DNA of 13,987 nucleotides from Desulfobacterales bacterium (lineage in GTDB: Bacteria; Desulfobacterota; Desulfobacteria; Desulfobacterales; C00003106). The notes beneath the pieces are model-generated. The model saw only the letters and a list, made by a program, of their open reading frames with translations. It had not been told where the DNA came from and ran no database searches. The DNA lies in the NCBI GenBank assembly GCA_030672555.1, contig DAOVGD010000144.1, positions 1 through 13,987 of the forward strand. The letters are read 5' to 3'. Positions 6,865 through 13,249 of this stretch are shown here, piece after piece. Positions within the stretch are counted from its first letter, which is position 1. Each line of letters opens with the position of its first letter. Position numbers and translations under genes: made by a program.

Positions 6865-7612
6865 TGAGACCCTCCTTAAAGACATTCCGAATACTTTCGG
6901 AGATCTTGTCCAACTGTTTTTCCAAACGGGCGTCTATATCGCCAAAAGTTGTCTCTACATAGCACCCGCCGTGACTGACCGACGCATCCGAAGTGATAGT
7001 AATCGATTTTAATCCATCTATTTTTTCAAAAAAGTCGGGTTTTATCTCCTTTACATAATCAAAATCATCAGGGCTTACCCTGACTGTAATCTCACTACGG
7101 TCAATCGCAAGCATCAGCGCCTTCAATATTGTTTCTTTGACAGCTCCGGAATTTATGGATACAGTTGTTTCCACTACTTTTCTTGCGACAAGATCGATTA
7201 ATTGCAGAATCTCTTCTTCATATTTTTTAACAATATTTATTTTTTCATCTATAAGATCCTTTAAGATCCCGTGTATATTTTCAAGAACCTTTTCATTCTT
7301 TTTTGTCCCCATTTCAAGGCCGTCTTTTTCTCCCTGGGCAAACCCTTTTTCGTATGCATCGTTTTCTATGGCAGCAGCTTTTCTTTTTGCCGTCTCAACA
7401 ATTCCTTTGGGACTGAATCCATCTTCTCCACCGCCAATAAAAGGGGTTATTTGAAATCCCATTTCATGCTCATTTTCACTGGAAAACTCAGAAGTAAATT
7501 CGTTTGATAAGTCCTTAGCGGCGTTTTTCTTTGACACGGAATCAAACGATTCTAATTTAAATGATTCCCATTTCCCTTCCGCGGTCTGGTTAGATGAATT
7601 GTTATCAGACAA
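6845..7612 (-). CDS. fliH: Flagellar assembly protein FliH (export ATPase regulator)
   Basis: FliH forms the dimeric peripheral stalk that holds FliI inactive, carries it to the export gate and docks it to the switch. The 255-residue product has a poorly conserved acidic N-terminus. A long charged helix at about 75-135 includes the Gly-spaced segment (YEKGFAQGEKDGLEMG) that marks FliH. The C-terminal FliH/YscL/V-ATPase E-like domain follows (VARKVVETTV, then ALMLAIDRSEITVRVSPDDFDYV, GGCYVETTFGDIDARLEKQLDKI split over 207-235). Start: TTG at 7612, which an exact AAGGAGG six bases upstream supports. It overlaps the 3' end of fliG by 8 bases. Confidence 0.94.
   Translation of the reverse strand: MSDNNSSNQTAEGKWESFKLESFDSVSKKNAAKDLSNEFTSEFSSENEHEMGFQITPFIGGGEDGFSPKGIVETAKRKAAAIENDAYEKGFAQGEKDGLEMGTKKNEKVLENIHGILKDLIDEKINIVKKYEEEILQLIDLVARKVVETTVSINSGAVKETILKALMLAIDRSEITVRVSPDDFDYVKEIKPDFFEKIDGLKSITITSDASVSHGGCYVETTFGDIDARLEKQLDKISESIRNVFKEGLSGTPKR
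6871..6877 (-). promoter_or_regulatory. Ribosome binding site that sets the fliI start (GTG)
   Basis: The minus strand reads AAGGAGG, then 6 bases (GTCTCA), then GTG at 6864. It lies within the last codons of fliH. It favours the GTG over the upstream ATG at 6885. Confidence 0.75.
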
Positions 7613-8621
7613 ATACGTCCTCCTTACCTTTTCCTATGACAATCTTCCCTTCGGTCTCAAGCTGCCGCGCTGCTTTGACAATGTTTTGCTGTGCTACTTC
7701 CACCTCGGTCAATCTTACCGGTCCCATCACCTCCATGTCTTCACGAAGCATTTCCGCCGCTCTTTCTGAAAGATTAGAAAAAATTTTGTCTTTCATCTCA
7801 TCCGAACCGGTTTTAAGGGCAAGAAGCAACTGCTGACTTTCGACATTTTTCAGAATTTCTCTTATCCCCCTATCATCTATCTTTAAAATATCTTCAAATA
7901 CAAACATTCGCTGCCGTATTTCGTTTGCCATGTCCTGTTTTTCTTCCTCGATCTTTGACAAAATATTATCTTCGGTGCCCCTGTCTACCTTGTTTAATAT
8001 CTCTACAACGGTTTCCAATCCATCGATATTCCCATGGCCAGAGCTCCCTGCTTTGGCAATCTCTGTTTGCAAGATACTATCGATCTCATAAACGATTTCA
8101 GGAGGAACATTCGAAATCTCCGCAATCCGCATGGCAACATCCGGCTGTATGTCACTGGGAAGTCCCGCAAGAACACCTGCGGCCTTGTCATTGTCAAGAT
8201 ACGAAAGGATTAGAGCAATTGTCTGGGGATGTTCTCCTTGGATAAGCTCAGTCAAAATTTCTGCGTCCACTCTTTTCAAAGCAGTAAAAGGGACTTCTCT
8301 CTTCTTGTCTCGCAATTCTTTCCATATCTTTTCCGCTCTTTCCTTACTTACTGCTCCTTTAATGGCATTGTTAAGAAAAGATTCTCCATCTAATATCAAT
8401 TGGTCATGGCTATGATAATTTTTGTTAAATTCCTTAAGCACATGCGTTAACACACTCTGGGGAACATGATTTATTTCTGCTATGCATTCGCCGATTTCTC
8501 TGATTTCCTCATCGTTAAGGTATTTGAAAATCTCGCGGGTATATTCTTCACCTACCGATATAAGAAAAATGGCCGCTTTTTGTGCGCCGGTTAGGTCTTT
8601 TGTGGTTAGCTCATTACTCAT
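7605..8621 (-). CDS. fliG: Flagellar motor switch protein FliG
   Basis: FliG is the rotor protein that binds FliF with its N-terminus, FliM with its middle, and is pushed by MotA through its C-terminal torque helix. The 338-residue product is of standard length. It shows the N-terminal LTGAQKAAIFLISVGEE block (10-26), EHPQTIALILSYL (130-142), the MFVFEDI linker motif (239-245), and the torque helix SERAAEMLREDM followed by GPVRLTEVE (285-309). The charged torque residues are retained in kind, with Glu-Asp where E. coli has Asp-Asp. Start: ATG at 8621, whose A is the last base of the fliF stop (TAATG), implying coupled translation. A TTG at 8636 in frame is a less likely alternative. Confidence 0.97.
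   Translation of the reverse strand: MSNELTTKDLTGAQKAAIFLISVGEEYTREIFKYLNDEEIREIGECIAEINHVPQSVLTHVLKEFNKNYHSHDQLILDGESFLNNAIKGAVSKERAEKIWKELRDKKREVPFTALKRVDAEILTELIQGEHPQTIALILSYLDNDKAAGVLAGLPSDIQPDVAMRIAEISNVPPEIVYEIDSILQTEIAKAGSSGHGNIDGLETVVEILNKVDRGTEDNILSKIEEEKQDMANEIRQRMFVFEDILKIDDRGIREILKNVESQQLLLALKTGSDEMKDKIFSNLSERAAEMLREDMEVMGPVRLTEVEVAQQNIVKAARQLETEGKIVIGKGKEDVFV
7619..7625 (-). promoter_or_regulatory. Ribosome binding site that sets the fliH start (TTG)
   Basis: The minus strand reads AAGGAGG, then ACGTAT, then TTG at 7612. The rare TTG start is accepted because the site is perfect, the 6-base spacing equals that of fliI, and it sits inside the last codons of fliG. Confidence 0.75.
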
Positions 8622-10192
8622 TATTCGTTTAACCAACCCTTTATTAGTTGTTGAGATTTTTCAGGATTACTTTTTGCCAATTGTCCCACCCTGTCTCTGA
8701 GCCTCATCTCAGGAGTTTCAGCAAGCAATTCCAACTCCTCTTCTCCCTTAGCCGGACCGGGCAATTGTTGCTGTTGTGCGTATTCGGCAACCTTGACCTC
8801 CTTCATTGATCTCAGGAGAGGTCTTACTACAAACATGAACACTATAAGTACCAATAATAAATTTATTGCCGCCCTGGCATACTGTTTAGCATATCGTAAC
8901 CAATCAATTGGTGGGGATTCGATCATATCATCTATGTCCGCAGAGTTGGCAAAGGGAAATGAACTGACGGTTATTTGATCCCCACGGTCAGGATCATATC
9001 CTATGGCTTTGCTGACAATCGTTTCAAATTCCTTTAGCTCCTCCGGTGTCCTCGGAATATACTTTTTCCTCTCGGCGCCGTCTTCTCCTGTTCCTGCACG
9101 GTATGTTCCGTCCAAAACCACCGCAACCGAAAGACGTTTCAATGTCCCGAATGGTTTGCTTGTATGCCGGTTTATCCTATTAATCTCATAATTTAAAATT
9201 TCATTTACATTCTCTTTCTTTGTTCTGTTGCCACGTTGTTGTGCACCTATATCGCCCTGCAAAAGATTTACACCATGAGAGGTCGAAATAGCCCCCTCTG
9301 AGTTTTGTTCAGACGATTCTACCTGGTGCTGTCTGCTTCTAGCTACAGCGCTATCCGGATCATATATCTCTTCACTTATCTCTGTTCTGTCAAAGTCTAT
9401 GTCTGCACTGACACGGACGATTGCCTTGTCACCGCCTACTACAGCCTCCAACATGCTTTGAACCCTTTCGGCAATCGTTCTTTCAAGTTTTCGCTGATAA
9501 TCAAGTTTAGCACCGGAGAGAAATCCGGTTTCGCCTTCTCCCGTTCCTTTAAATAATGTCTTGCCGGTTGTATCCACTACTGTAATATATTCCGGGGTGA
9601 GGCCTTCTACAGCGCTTGCGACGAGATGGACAATGCTCGCCACTTTGTCCGGCCTTAAACTTGAACGCAGATTGAGGAGGACTGACGCTGACGGTGGTTT
9701 GGTATCTTCCACAAAAACAGATTCTTTAGGACATACAATAAGAATCCTGGAATGAATGACCTCATGAAATTGATTGATGGTCCTCATTAATTCACCCTGG
9801 AGGGCCCTTTGATAATTTAGTCTCTGGACAAATTCTGTTGTGTTAAAATCTGAATGGTCAAATATCTCAAACCCGACACTTCCGCCCCTGGGAAGGCCTT
9901 CACCGGCTAACGCAAGTCGTAGTTCATACACTTTATCGGCAGGAACTAAGACTATGGACCCGTTTCCTTCCAATTTGAATGGAACTCTTTGTTCTTTTAA
10001 TTTGGATACTATATCACCCGCATCTTCCGGGGGCATATTCGTGTACAGCGGCTGGTAATCTATCTGGTTGGCCCATAGAAACATTAAGGTAAACCCGGTA
10101 ACTACTATAGCAACGACGCCTATCAAAGTCGCTTTTTTTGACACCGGCATCGCTCTAAAAATATTAACAAATTGTTCAAAAAATGCGCTCAT
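8621..10192 (-). CDS. fliF: Flagellar MS-ring protein FliF
   Basis: FliF forms the inner-membrane MS ring, the first structure assembled and the housing of the export gate. The 523-residue product has an N-terminal membrane span (about 22-42), the secretin-like ring domains (YQPLYTNMPPEDAGDIVSKL, then the SVGFEIFD and LQGELMRTI regions), and a C-terminal span at about 441-460. Its C-terminal tail at 501-523 (VGQLAKSNPEKSQQLIKGWL) is the FliG-binding peptide. I chose ATG at 10192, where the family's MSAFFEQF-type start begins, with AAGGGG 10 bases upstream. The in-frame start at 10228 would translate the edge of the palindromic repeat. It is followed directly by fliG. Confidence 0.96.
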   Translation of the reverse strand: MSAFFEQFVNIFRAMPVSKKATLIGVVAIVVTGFTLMFLWANQIDYQPLYTNMPPEDAGDIVSKLKEQRVPFKLEGNGSIVLVPADKVYELRLALAGEGLPRGGSVGFEIFDHSDFNTTEFVQRLNYQRALQGELMRTINQFHEVIHSRILIVCPKESVFVEDTKPPSASVLLNLRSSLRPDKVASIVHLVASAVEGLTPEYITVVDTTGKTLFKGTGEGETGFLSGAKLDYQRKLERTIAERVQSMLEAVVGGDKAIVRVSADIDFDRTEISEEIYDPDSAVARSRQHQVESSEQNSEGAISTSHGVNLLQGDIGAQQRGNRTKKENVNEILNYEINRINRHTSKPFGTLKRLSVAVVLDGTYRAGTGEDGAERKKYIPRTPEELKEFETIVSKAIGYDPDRGDQITVSSFPFANSADIDDMIESPPIDWLRYAKQYARAAINLLLVLIVFMFVVRPLLRSMKEVKVAEYAQQQQLPGPAKGEEELELLAETPEMRLRDRVGQLAKSNPEKSQQLIKGWLNE

Positions 10193-10211
10193 ATGGTGAT
10201 GACCCCTTCGC

Positions 10212-10299
10212 TTTGGTTGAGTGGTCAAGTGGTTTAGTAGGGAACTGGAGATAAAATTAACAACTCGACGATTTGACTATTCAACAACTCGACCAATTT
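10212..10299. repeat. Palindromic period-8 tandem repeat, fliE-fliF gap
   Basis: The plus strand 10259-10299 contains octamer steps AACAACTC, GACGATTT, GACTATTC, AACAACTC, GACCAATT. The strand 10212-10240 contains TTGGTTGA, GTGGTCAA, GTGGTTTA, which is complementary in pattern. The fliE stop codon (10303-10301) is 1 base outside the arm. Unit sequences resemble those of the fliI-fliJ palindrome (AACTC/GAGTT core), but pairing is less perfect than in the others. Confidence 0.75.
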
Positions 10300-10300
10300 C

Positions 10301-10591
10301 TTAGATCGGCATATGCATAATCTCTTTGTAGGCCTCTATCACCTTATTGCGGACCTGCAAGAGTATGCGCAAAGAGATATCGGCCTTTTGCAGCTCTAAC
10401 ATTGTATCATGGATGCCTGTTTTGCCTTGCATAAGTTCCTGAGCCGATTGATTTGCTTGAGCCTGCATGTCACTCACACGATAGATCGCATTTTTGATTG
10501 CATCTGCAAACCCGACACCTTGCTGTTTCTCATTTTTCCCAGCTTGTTGCACACCAAGATCAATTTGATGACCAATCCTTGCAGGATCCAT
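10301..10591 (-). CDS. fliE: Flagellar hook-basal body protein FliE
   Basis: FliE joins the MS ring to the rod and is the first protein exported. The 96-residue product has the family pattern: a variable, Gly/Gln-rich N-terminus, then the helix MQAQANQSAQELMQGK (42-57) and the C-terminal block HDTMLELQKADISLRILLQV plus RNKVIEAYKEIMHMPI (61-96). It ends in the characteristic IMxMPI/V. Start: ATG at 10591, with GGGAGG 5 bases upstream. It sits between flgC and fliF, the standard flgB-flgC-fliE-fliF order, but is separated from each by a palindromic repeat of about 110 bases. Confidence 0.96.
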   Translation of the reverse strand: MDPARIGHQIDLGVQQAGKNEKQQGVGFADAIKNAIYRVSDMQAQANQSAQELMQGKTGIHDTMLELQKADISLRILLQVRNKVIEAYKEIMHMPI

Positions 10592-10605
10592 CGCTACCTC
10601 CCTAA

Positions 10606-10702
10606 ATTCATTGACTATTGACTAATGAAGATTGACTATTGAGCAGTCTGCCACCAATTTTCAATCAACAATTTTCAATCTTCAATCAACAATCTTCAAT
10701 CC
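10606..10702. repeat. Palindromic period-7 tandem repeat, flgC-fliE gap
   Basis: On the minus strand, from 10702 downward, the heptads are GATTGAA, GATTGTT, GATTGAA, GATTGAA, AATTGTT, GATTGAA, AATTGGT. The other arm (10643-10606) has CAATAGT, CAATCTT, CATTAGT, CAATAGT, CAATGAA. The arms pair GATTG with CAATC-type units around a loop of about 10 bases. The arm begins 3-4 bases after the flgC stop. The unit sequence is the same type as at 1411-1532, about 9 kb away. Confidence 0.87.
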
Positions 10703-10705
10703 TTA

Positions 10706-11134
10706 TCATCTCCCAAGTTCGAGTGCCTTGAGCGCCATCCCCTTAGCAGCATTTATCGCTGTTACATTTGCTTCATAAGTCCGCCTTGCGAGCATCATAT
10801 TCGTCATTTCAACAATAAGATTGATGTTTGGCATCATTACGAAGCCGGCATCATCTGCATCAGGATGGCTGGGGTTGTAAACCTGACTGAAAGGTGTTTT
10901 GTCTTCCACAATCTCTGTTACACGGACGCCACATGCGTCAGACTGGGTGGCCAGTGCGGCGTCAAAATCTTTAACCGATTCTTGCTCCATGACCGCAACT
11001 TTTCTTCTGTAAGGGCCGCCTTTTGCAGTACGGGTGGTCTCTGCGTTTGCAAGGTTCATTGAGATCACATTCATACGAGTTCTCTGGGCAGTCAGGCCTG
11101 TGCTGCTAATCTGCAATGAAGTTAAAAAATCCAT
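10706..11134 (-). CDS. flgC: Flagellar basal-body rod protein FlgC
   Basis: FlgC is a proximal rod subunit of the periplasmic drive shaft. The 142-residue product has the N-terminal rod motif (SSTGLTAQRTRMNVISMNLANAETTRT spread over 10-36, then GGPYRRK) and the C-terminal helix with VEMTNMMLARRTYEANVTA and INAAKGMALKALELGR (107-142). Both are diagnostic. Start: ATG at 11134, 2 bases after the flgB stop, with AAGGAGG inside the last codons of flgB, so it is translated in tandem with flgB. Confidence 0.97.
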   Translation of the reverse strand: MDFLTSLQISSTGLTAQRTRMNVISMNLANAETTRTAKGGPYRRKVAVMEQESVKDFDAALATQSDACGVRVTEIVEDKTPFSQVYNPSHPDADDAGFVMMPNINLIVEMTNMMLARRTYEANVTAINAAKGMALKALELGR

Positions 11135-11136
11135 AA

Positions 11137-11535
11137 TTATTTTCCTCCTTCAGCTATTGCATGTTTCAATCCATTCAGTTTCTTCAATAGGATCTCCACC
11201 CCTGTCCTATACTTCAAATTGTTTTCTGCGAGTTTTGTCATTTCCTTATCAATATCTACCCAATTAAGACCGTTTGAGGTTTGGTCCATGGCTGCTTCTT
11301 CTATTGAATATCGGCTAATACAATCGAAATGAAGCGGATGTGTTCGAAACATTTCAACTGACTCGTTATTTACAGCATTGTCCAGGGCCTCTTTGAAATT
11401 GATCTCCCTCGGCTTATAGCCAGGGGTGCCCACGTTAGCAATATTACCGGCTATCAATGTGTGCCTCTTACTAAGAATATTCAGTGACTTTTCAAGGGTA
11501 TTGAAAGTTTTTCCAAATATTTCATTTATTGGCAT
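11137..11535 (-). CDS. flgB: Flagellar basal-body rod protein FlgB
   Basis: FlgB is the rod subunit that sits closest to FliE and the MS ring. The 132-residue product has the rod N-terminal signature RHTLIAGNIANVGTPGYKPR (24-43) and the C-terminal segment VDIDKEMTKLAENNLKYRTG, then VEILLKKLNGLKHAI. Start: ATG at 11535, chosen because AAGGAG (11547-11542) is 6 bases before it. The in-frame extension to 11625 would translate the hairpin repeat and carries no rod-like residues. It is the first gene of the sigma-54 unit, with a leader of about 105 bases from the predicted start of transcription. Confidence 0.96.
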   Translation of the reverse strand: MPINEIFGKTFNTLEKSLNILSKRHTLIAGNIANVGTPGYKPREINFKEALDNAVNNESVEMFRTHPLHFDCISRYSIEEAAMDQTSNGLNWVDIDKEMTKLAENNLKYRTGVEILLKKLNGLKHAIAEGGK

Positions 11536-11554
11536 AGAAGACTCCTTAATATAT

Positions 11555-11623
11555 GTTCCGTGTTTGCGGGCTGCGAGTTGCGAGTTTTTTGAAACGCGGA
11601 ACACGCAACTCGTAACTCGCAAC
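11555..11623. repeat. Palindromic period-7 tandem repeat in the flgB leader
   Basis: The plus strand 11555-11586 reads GTTCCGT, GTTTGCG, GGCTGCG, AGTTGCG, AGTT. The strand 11593-11623 reads AACGCGG, AACACGC, AACTCGT, AACTCGC, AAC. The arms are complementary with a loop of only about 6 bases, making this the tightest hairpin of the set. It lies between the predicted sigma-54 transcription start (about 11641) and the flgB ribosome site (11547-11542), so it would be part of the 5' leader. Confidence 0.88.
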
Positions 11624-11651
11624 ATTGTCTCTTGCCTTGACCTGTTACAAT

Positions 11652-11667
11652 AGCAATATACATGCCT
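11652..11667 (-). promoter_or_regulatory. Sigma-54 (-24/-12) promoter for the flgB operon
   Basis: The minus strand reads AGGCATGTATATTGCT, with GG (11666-11665) and GC (11654-11653) separated by exactly 10 bases, a GGCA -24 core and TTGCT at -12. The expected transcription start is near 11641. It lies 25 bases after the stop of the response-regulator gene, in the gap before flgB. The neighbouring gene encodes a sigma-54 activator, which strengthens the call. Confidence 0.72.
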
Positions 11668-11673
11668 TCATGT

Positions 11674-11695
11674 TGAGACCTTTGCAAAAATCTCA
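11674..11695. promoter_or_regulatory. Possible activator site upstream of the flgB promoter
   Basis: The minus strand reads TGAGA, 12 bases containing the palindrome TTTGCAAA shifted to one side, then TCTCA: a 5-bp interrupted inverted repeat directly upstream of the -24 box. It overlaps the stop codon of the activator gene. A 7-mer AACATGA occurs on both sides of it (11699-11693 and 11674-11668), and also close to the fliK promoter (4059-4053). Too short to be sure. Confidence 0.25.
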
Positions 11696-13042
11696 TGTTA
11701 AAGCCTCCATCTGTTCCCGATATTCGTTCAACTTATTCCTTAATGTACGGACATTTATCCCTAAGATCTTTGCGGCATGGGTCCGGTTGCCCCTTGTCTC
11801 GTCTAATGCGTTAAAAATAAGTTGCTTTTCCATTTCCCGTAACGACCCCAGCGGGATATACGATTTTTGAACGGTTTCAATCTTTGGTTTTTCTATTATG
11901 AATAGATCCTCTTCTGTTATGACTTCACCTTTGCAAAGGAGGATCGCTCTCTCTATCACATTTTCCAGTTCTCTTACATTTCCGCGCCAACGTCGATTTT
12001 TGAGTGATTGTATTGCCGTATCCGTCAACCCTTTGACACTTCTGCCGTCGATACGATTATATTTCTCTATAAAATAATCAGCCAATACAATAACGTCATC
12101 ACCTCTATCCCTAAGCACAGGTATCTTCAATGGGATTACGTTCAGGCGATAATATAGGTCTTCCCTGAAATTCCTTTCTTTTATAGCCGCTTCAATGTCC
12201 TGATTTGTGGTTGCAATTACTCTAACATCTATCGGAATAGGCTTGTTGCCTCCCACTCTATCAATCTCTTCTTCCTGCAATACCCTTAGGAGCTTCGCTT
12301 GAAGATGAAGGGCCATTTCGGTTATCTCATCAAGGAGTATAGTTCCACCTTGGGCCAATTCAAACTTTCCTAATTTCTTGCTAATCGCGCCGGTAAACGA
12401 TCCTTTTTCATGACCAAAGAGTTCACTTTCCAGCAAACCGTCAGGGAGAGCGGCACAATTTATAGCTACAAATGGTTTACTTCGTCTGGAGCTATTACTG
12501 TGAATAAAACGGGCAAAAAGTTCTTTGCCGGTACCACTTTTACCTTGAATCAAAACCGACGCCTTACTGTTTGCAATGGTCTTGGCAAGATTCATAAGTG
12601 TGATCATATCTTGATCTTTGGTCACCAGGTGGTATCTGTCCTGACTTACCTCCCTGGCATGAGTACAATCAGCCTGTCTTTCGAATACCTTTTCTACAAT
12701 CTCCTTGATGGCCTTTATTGAAATTGGCTTCACTAAAAAATCGAGTGCGCCGAGTCTCATCGCTTCGACTGATGTCTCAACTGTACTATGTCCCGATATA
12801 AAAACAACAGGGGAGTCTTGTCCATCCCTCTTAACCTCTCTCAACAGTTCTATTCCGTTCATCTGTGGCATTTGGAAATCGGTTAGAATAAGGTCAAACT
12901 GCGTCCCTTTTATTTTGACCAGGGCATCAATACCATCTTCGGCAACAACAACACTGTATCCCAAATCTATTAGGGCATCATATAGGGCTTCCCTGTCATC
13001 GCGCTCATCTTCTACCAATAAGATCTTATAGGTGCTCATCAT
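11693..13042 (-). CDS. Sigma-54-dependent response regulator, flagellar activator (FlrC/FleR type)
   Basis: A 449-residue NtrC-family activator. Residues 1-120 are a receiver domain with the acidic pair Glu11-Asp12, phospho-acceptor Asp55 (LILTDF), Ser83 and Lys105. Residues about 140-370 are the AAA+ domain, with Walker A GKSGTGKE (166-173), the sigma-54 contact loop GSFTGA (213-218, a mild variant of GAFTGA) and Walker B GGTILLDEI (231-239). Residues about 403-449 are a Fis-type helix-turn-helix (GNRTHAAKILGINVRTLRNKL). All residues needed for phosphorylation and ATP hydrolysis appear present. Start: ATG at 13042, or the adjacent ATG at 13039, which is better spaced from GGGG. Its position just before the flgB sigma-54 promoter suggests it drives the flagellar units at 11667 and 4047. 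No sensor kinase is in the window. Confidence 0.94.
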   Translation of the reverse strand: MMSTYKILLVEDERDDREALYDALIDLGYSVVVAEDGIDALVKIKGTQFDLILTDFQMPQMNGIELLREVKRDGQDSPVVFISGHSTVETSVEAMRLGALDFLVKPISIKAIKEIVEKVFERQADCTHAREVSQDRYHLVTKDQDMITLMNLAKTIANSKASVLIQGKSGTGKELFARFIHSNSSRRSKPFVAINCAALPDGLLESELFGHEKGSFTGAISKKLGKFELAQGGTILLDEITEMALHLQAKLLRVLQEEEIDRVGGNKPIPIDVRVIATTNQDIEAAIKERNFREDLYYRLNVIPLKIPVLRDRGDDVIVLADYFIEKYNRIDGRSVKGLTDTAIQSLKNRRWRGNVRELENVIERAILLCKGEVITEEDLFIIEKPKIETVQKSYIPLGSLREMEKQLIFNALDETRGNRTHAAKILGINVRTLRNKLNEYREQMEALT

Positions 13043-13059
13043 TCCCCAATCTTGCCTTT

Positions 13060-13203
13060 AGTATTGGAGTGATGGAGTACTGGAGTGATGGGTTTAATAT
13101 AGGTTGCGGGTTGAATGTTGAAAAAATCTTAACTCGAAACTCGTGACCCGTAACTCGCAACGAGTTCTACTTATTCCATTACTCCAATACTCCATTACTC
13201 CAC
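13060..13203. repeat. Period-8 palindrome (outer) in the TPR-activator gap
   Basis: The plus strand 13060-13092 is AGTATTGG, AGTGATGG, AGTACTGG, AGTGATGG, G. The strand 13171-13203 is TTATTCCA, TTACTCCA, ATACTCCA, TTACTCCA, C. These arms are closely complementary. Between them lies a second palindrome with a different unit and period (13102-13161). Confidence 0.88.
13102..13161. repeat. Period-7 palindrome nested inside the period-8 palindrome
   Basis: The plus strand 13102-13122 is GTTGCGG, GTTGAAT, GTTGAA-like. The strand 13131-13161 is AACTCGA, AACTCGT, GACCCGT, AACTCGC, AAC. The unit is the same GTTGCGA/AACTCGC type as in the flgB leader (11555-11623). It occupies the loop of the outer element. 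Confidence 0.82.
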
Positions 13204-13249
13204 AAACAAATGGTATTTATCTGGGCTACCGTATAATTTGAAGATACCT

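Noticed and set aside
11536..11625. N-terminal extension of flgB
   Set aside because: It would translate the hairpin repeat; the ATG at 11535 has a good ribosome site and begins the family-conserved sequence.
1411..13203. Palindromic repeats as CRISPR arrays or rho-independent terminators
   Set aside because: The units are 7-8 bases with no unique spacers, and the hairpins lack a following U-tract; five of the seven lie inside apparent operons.
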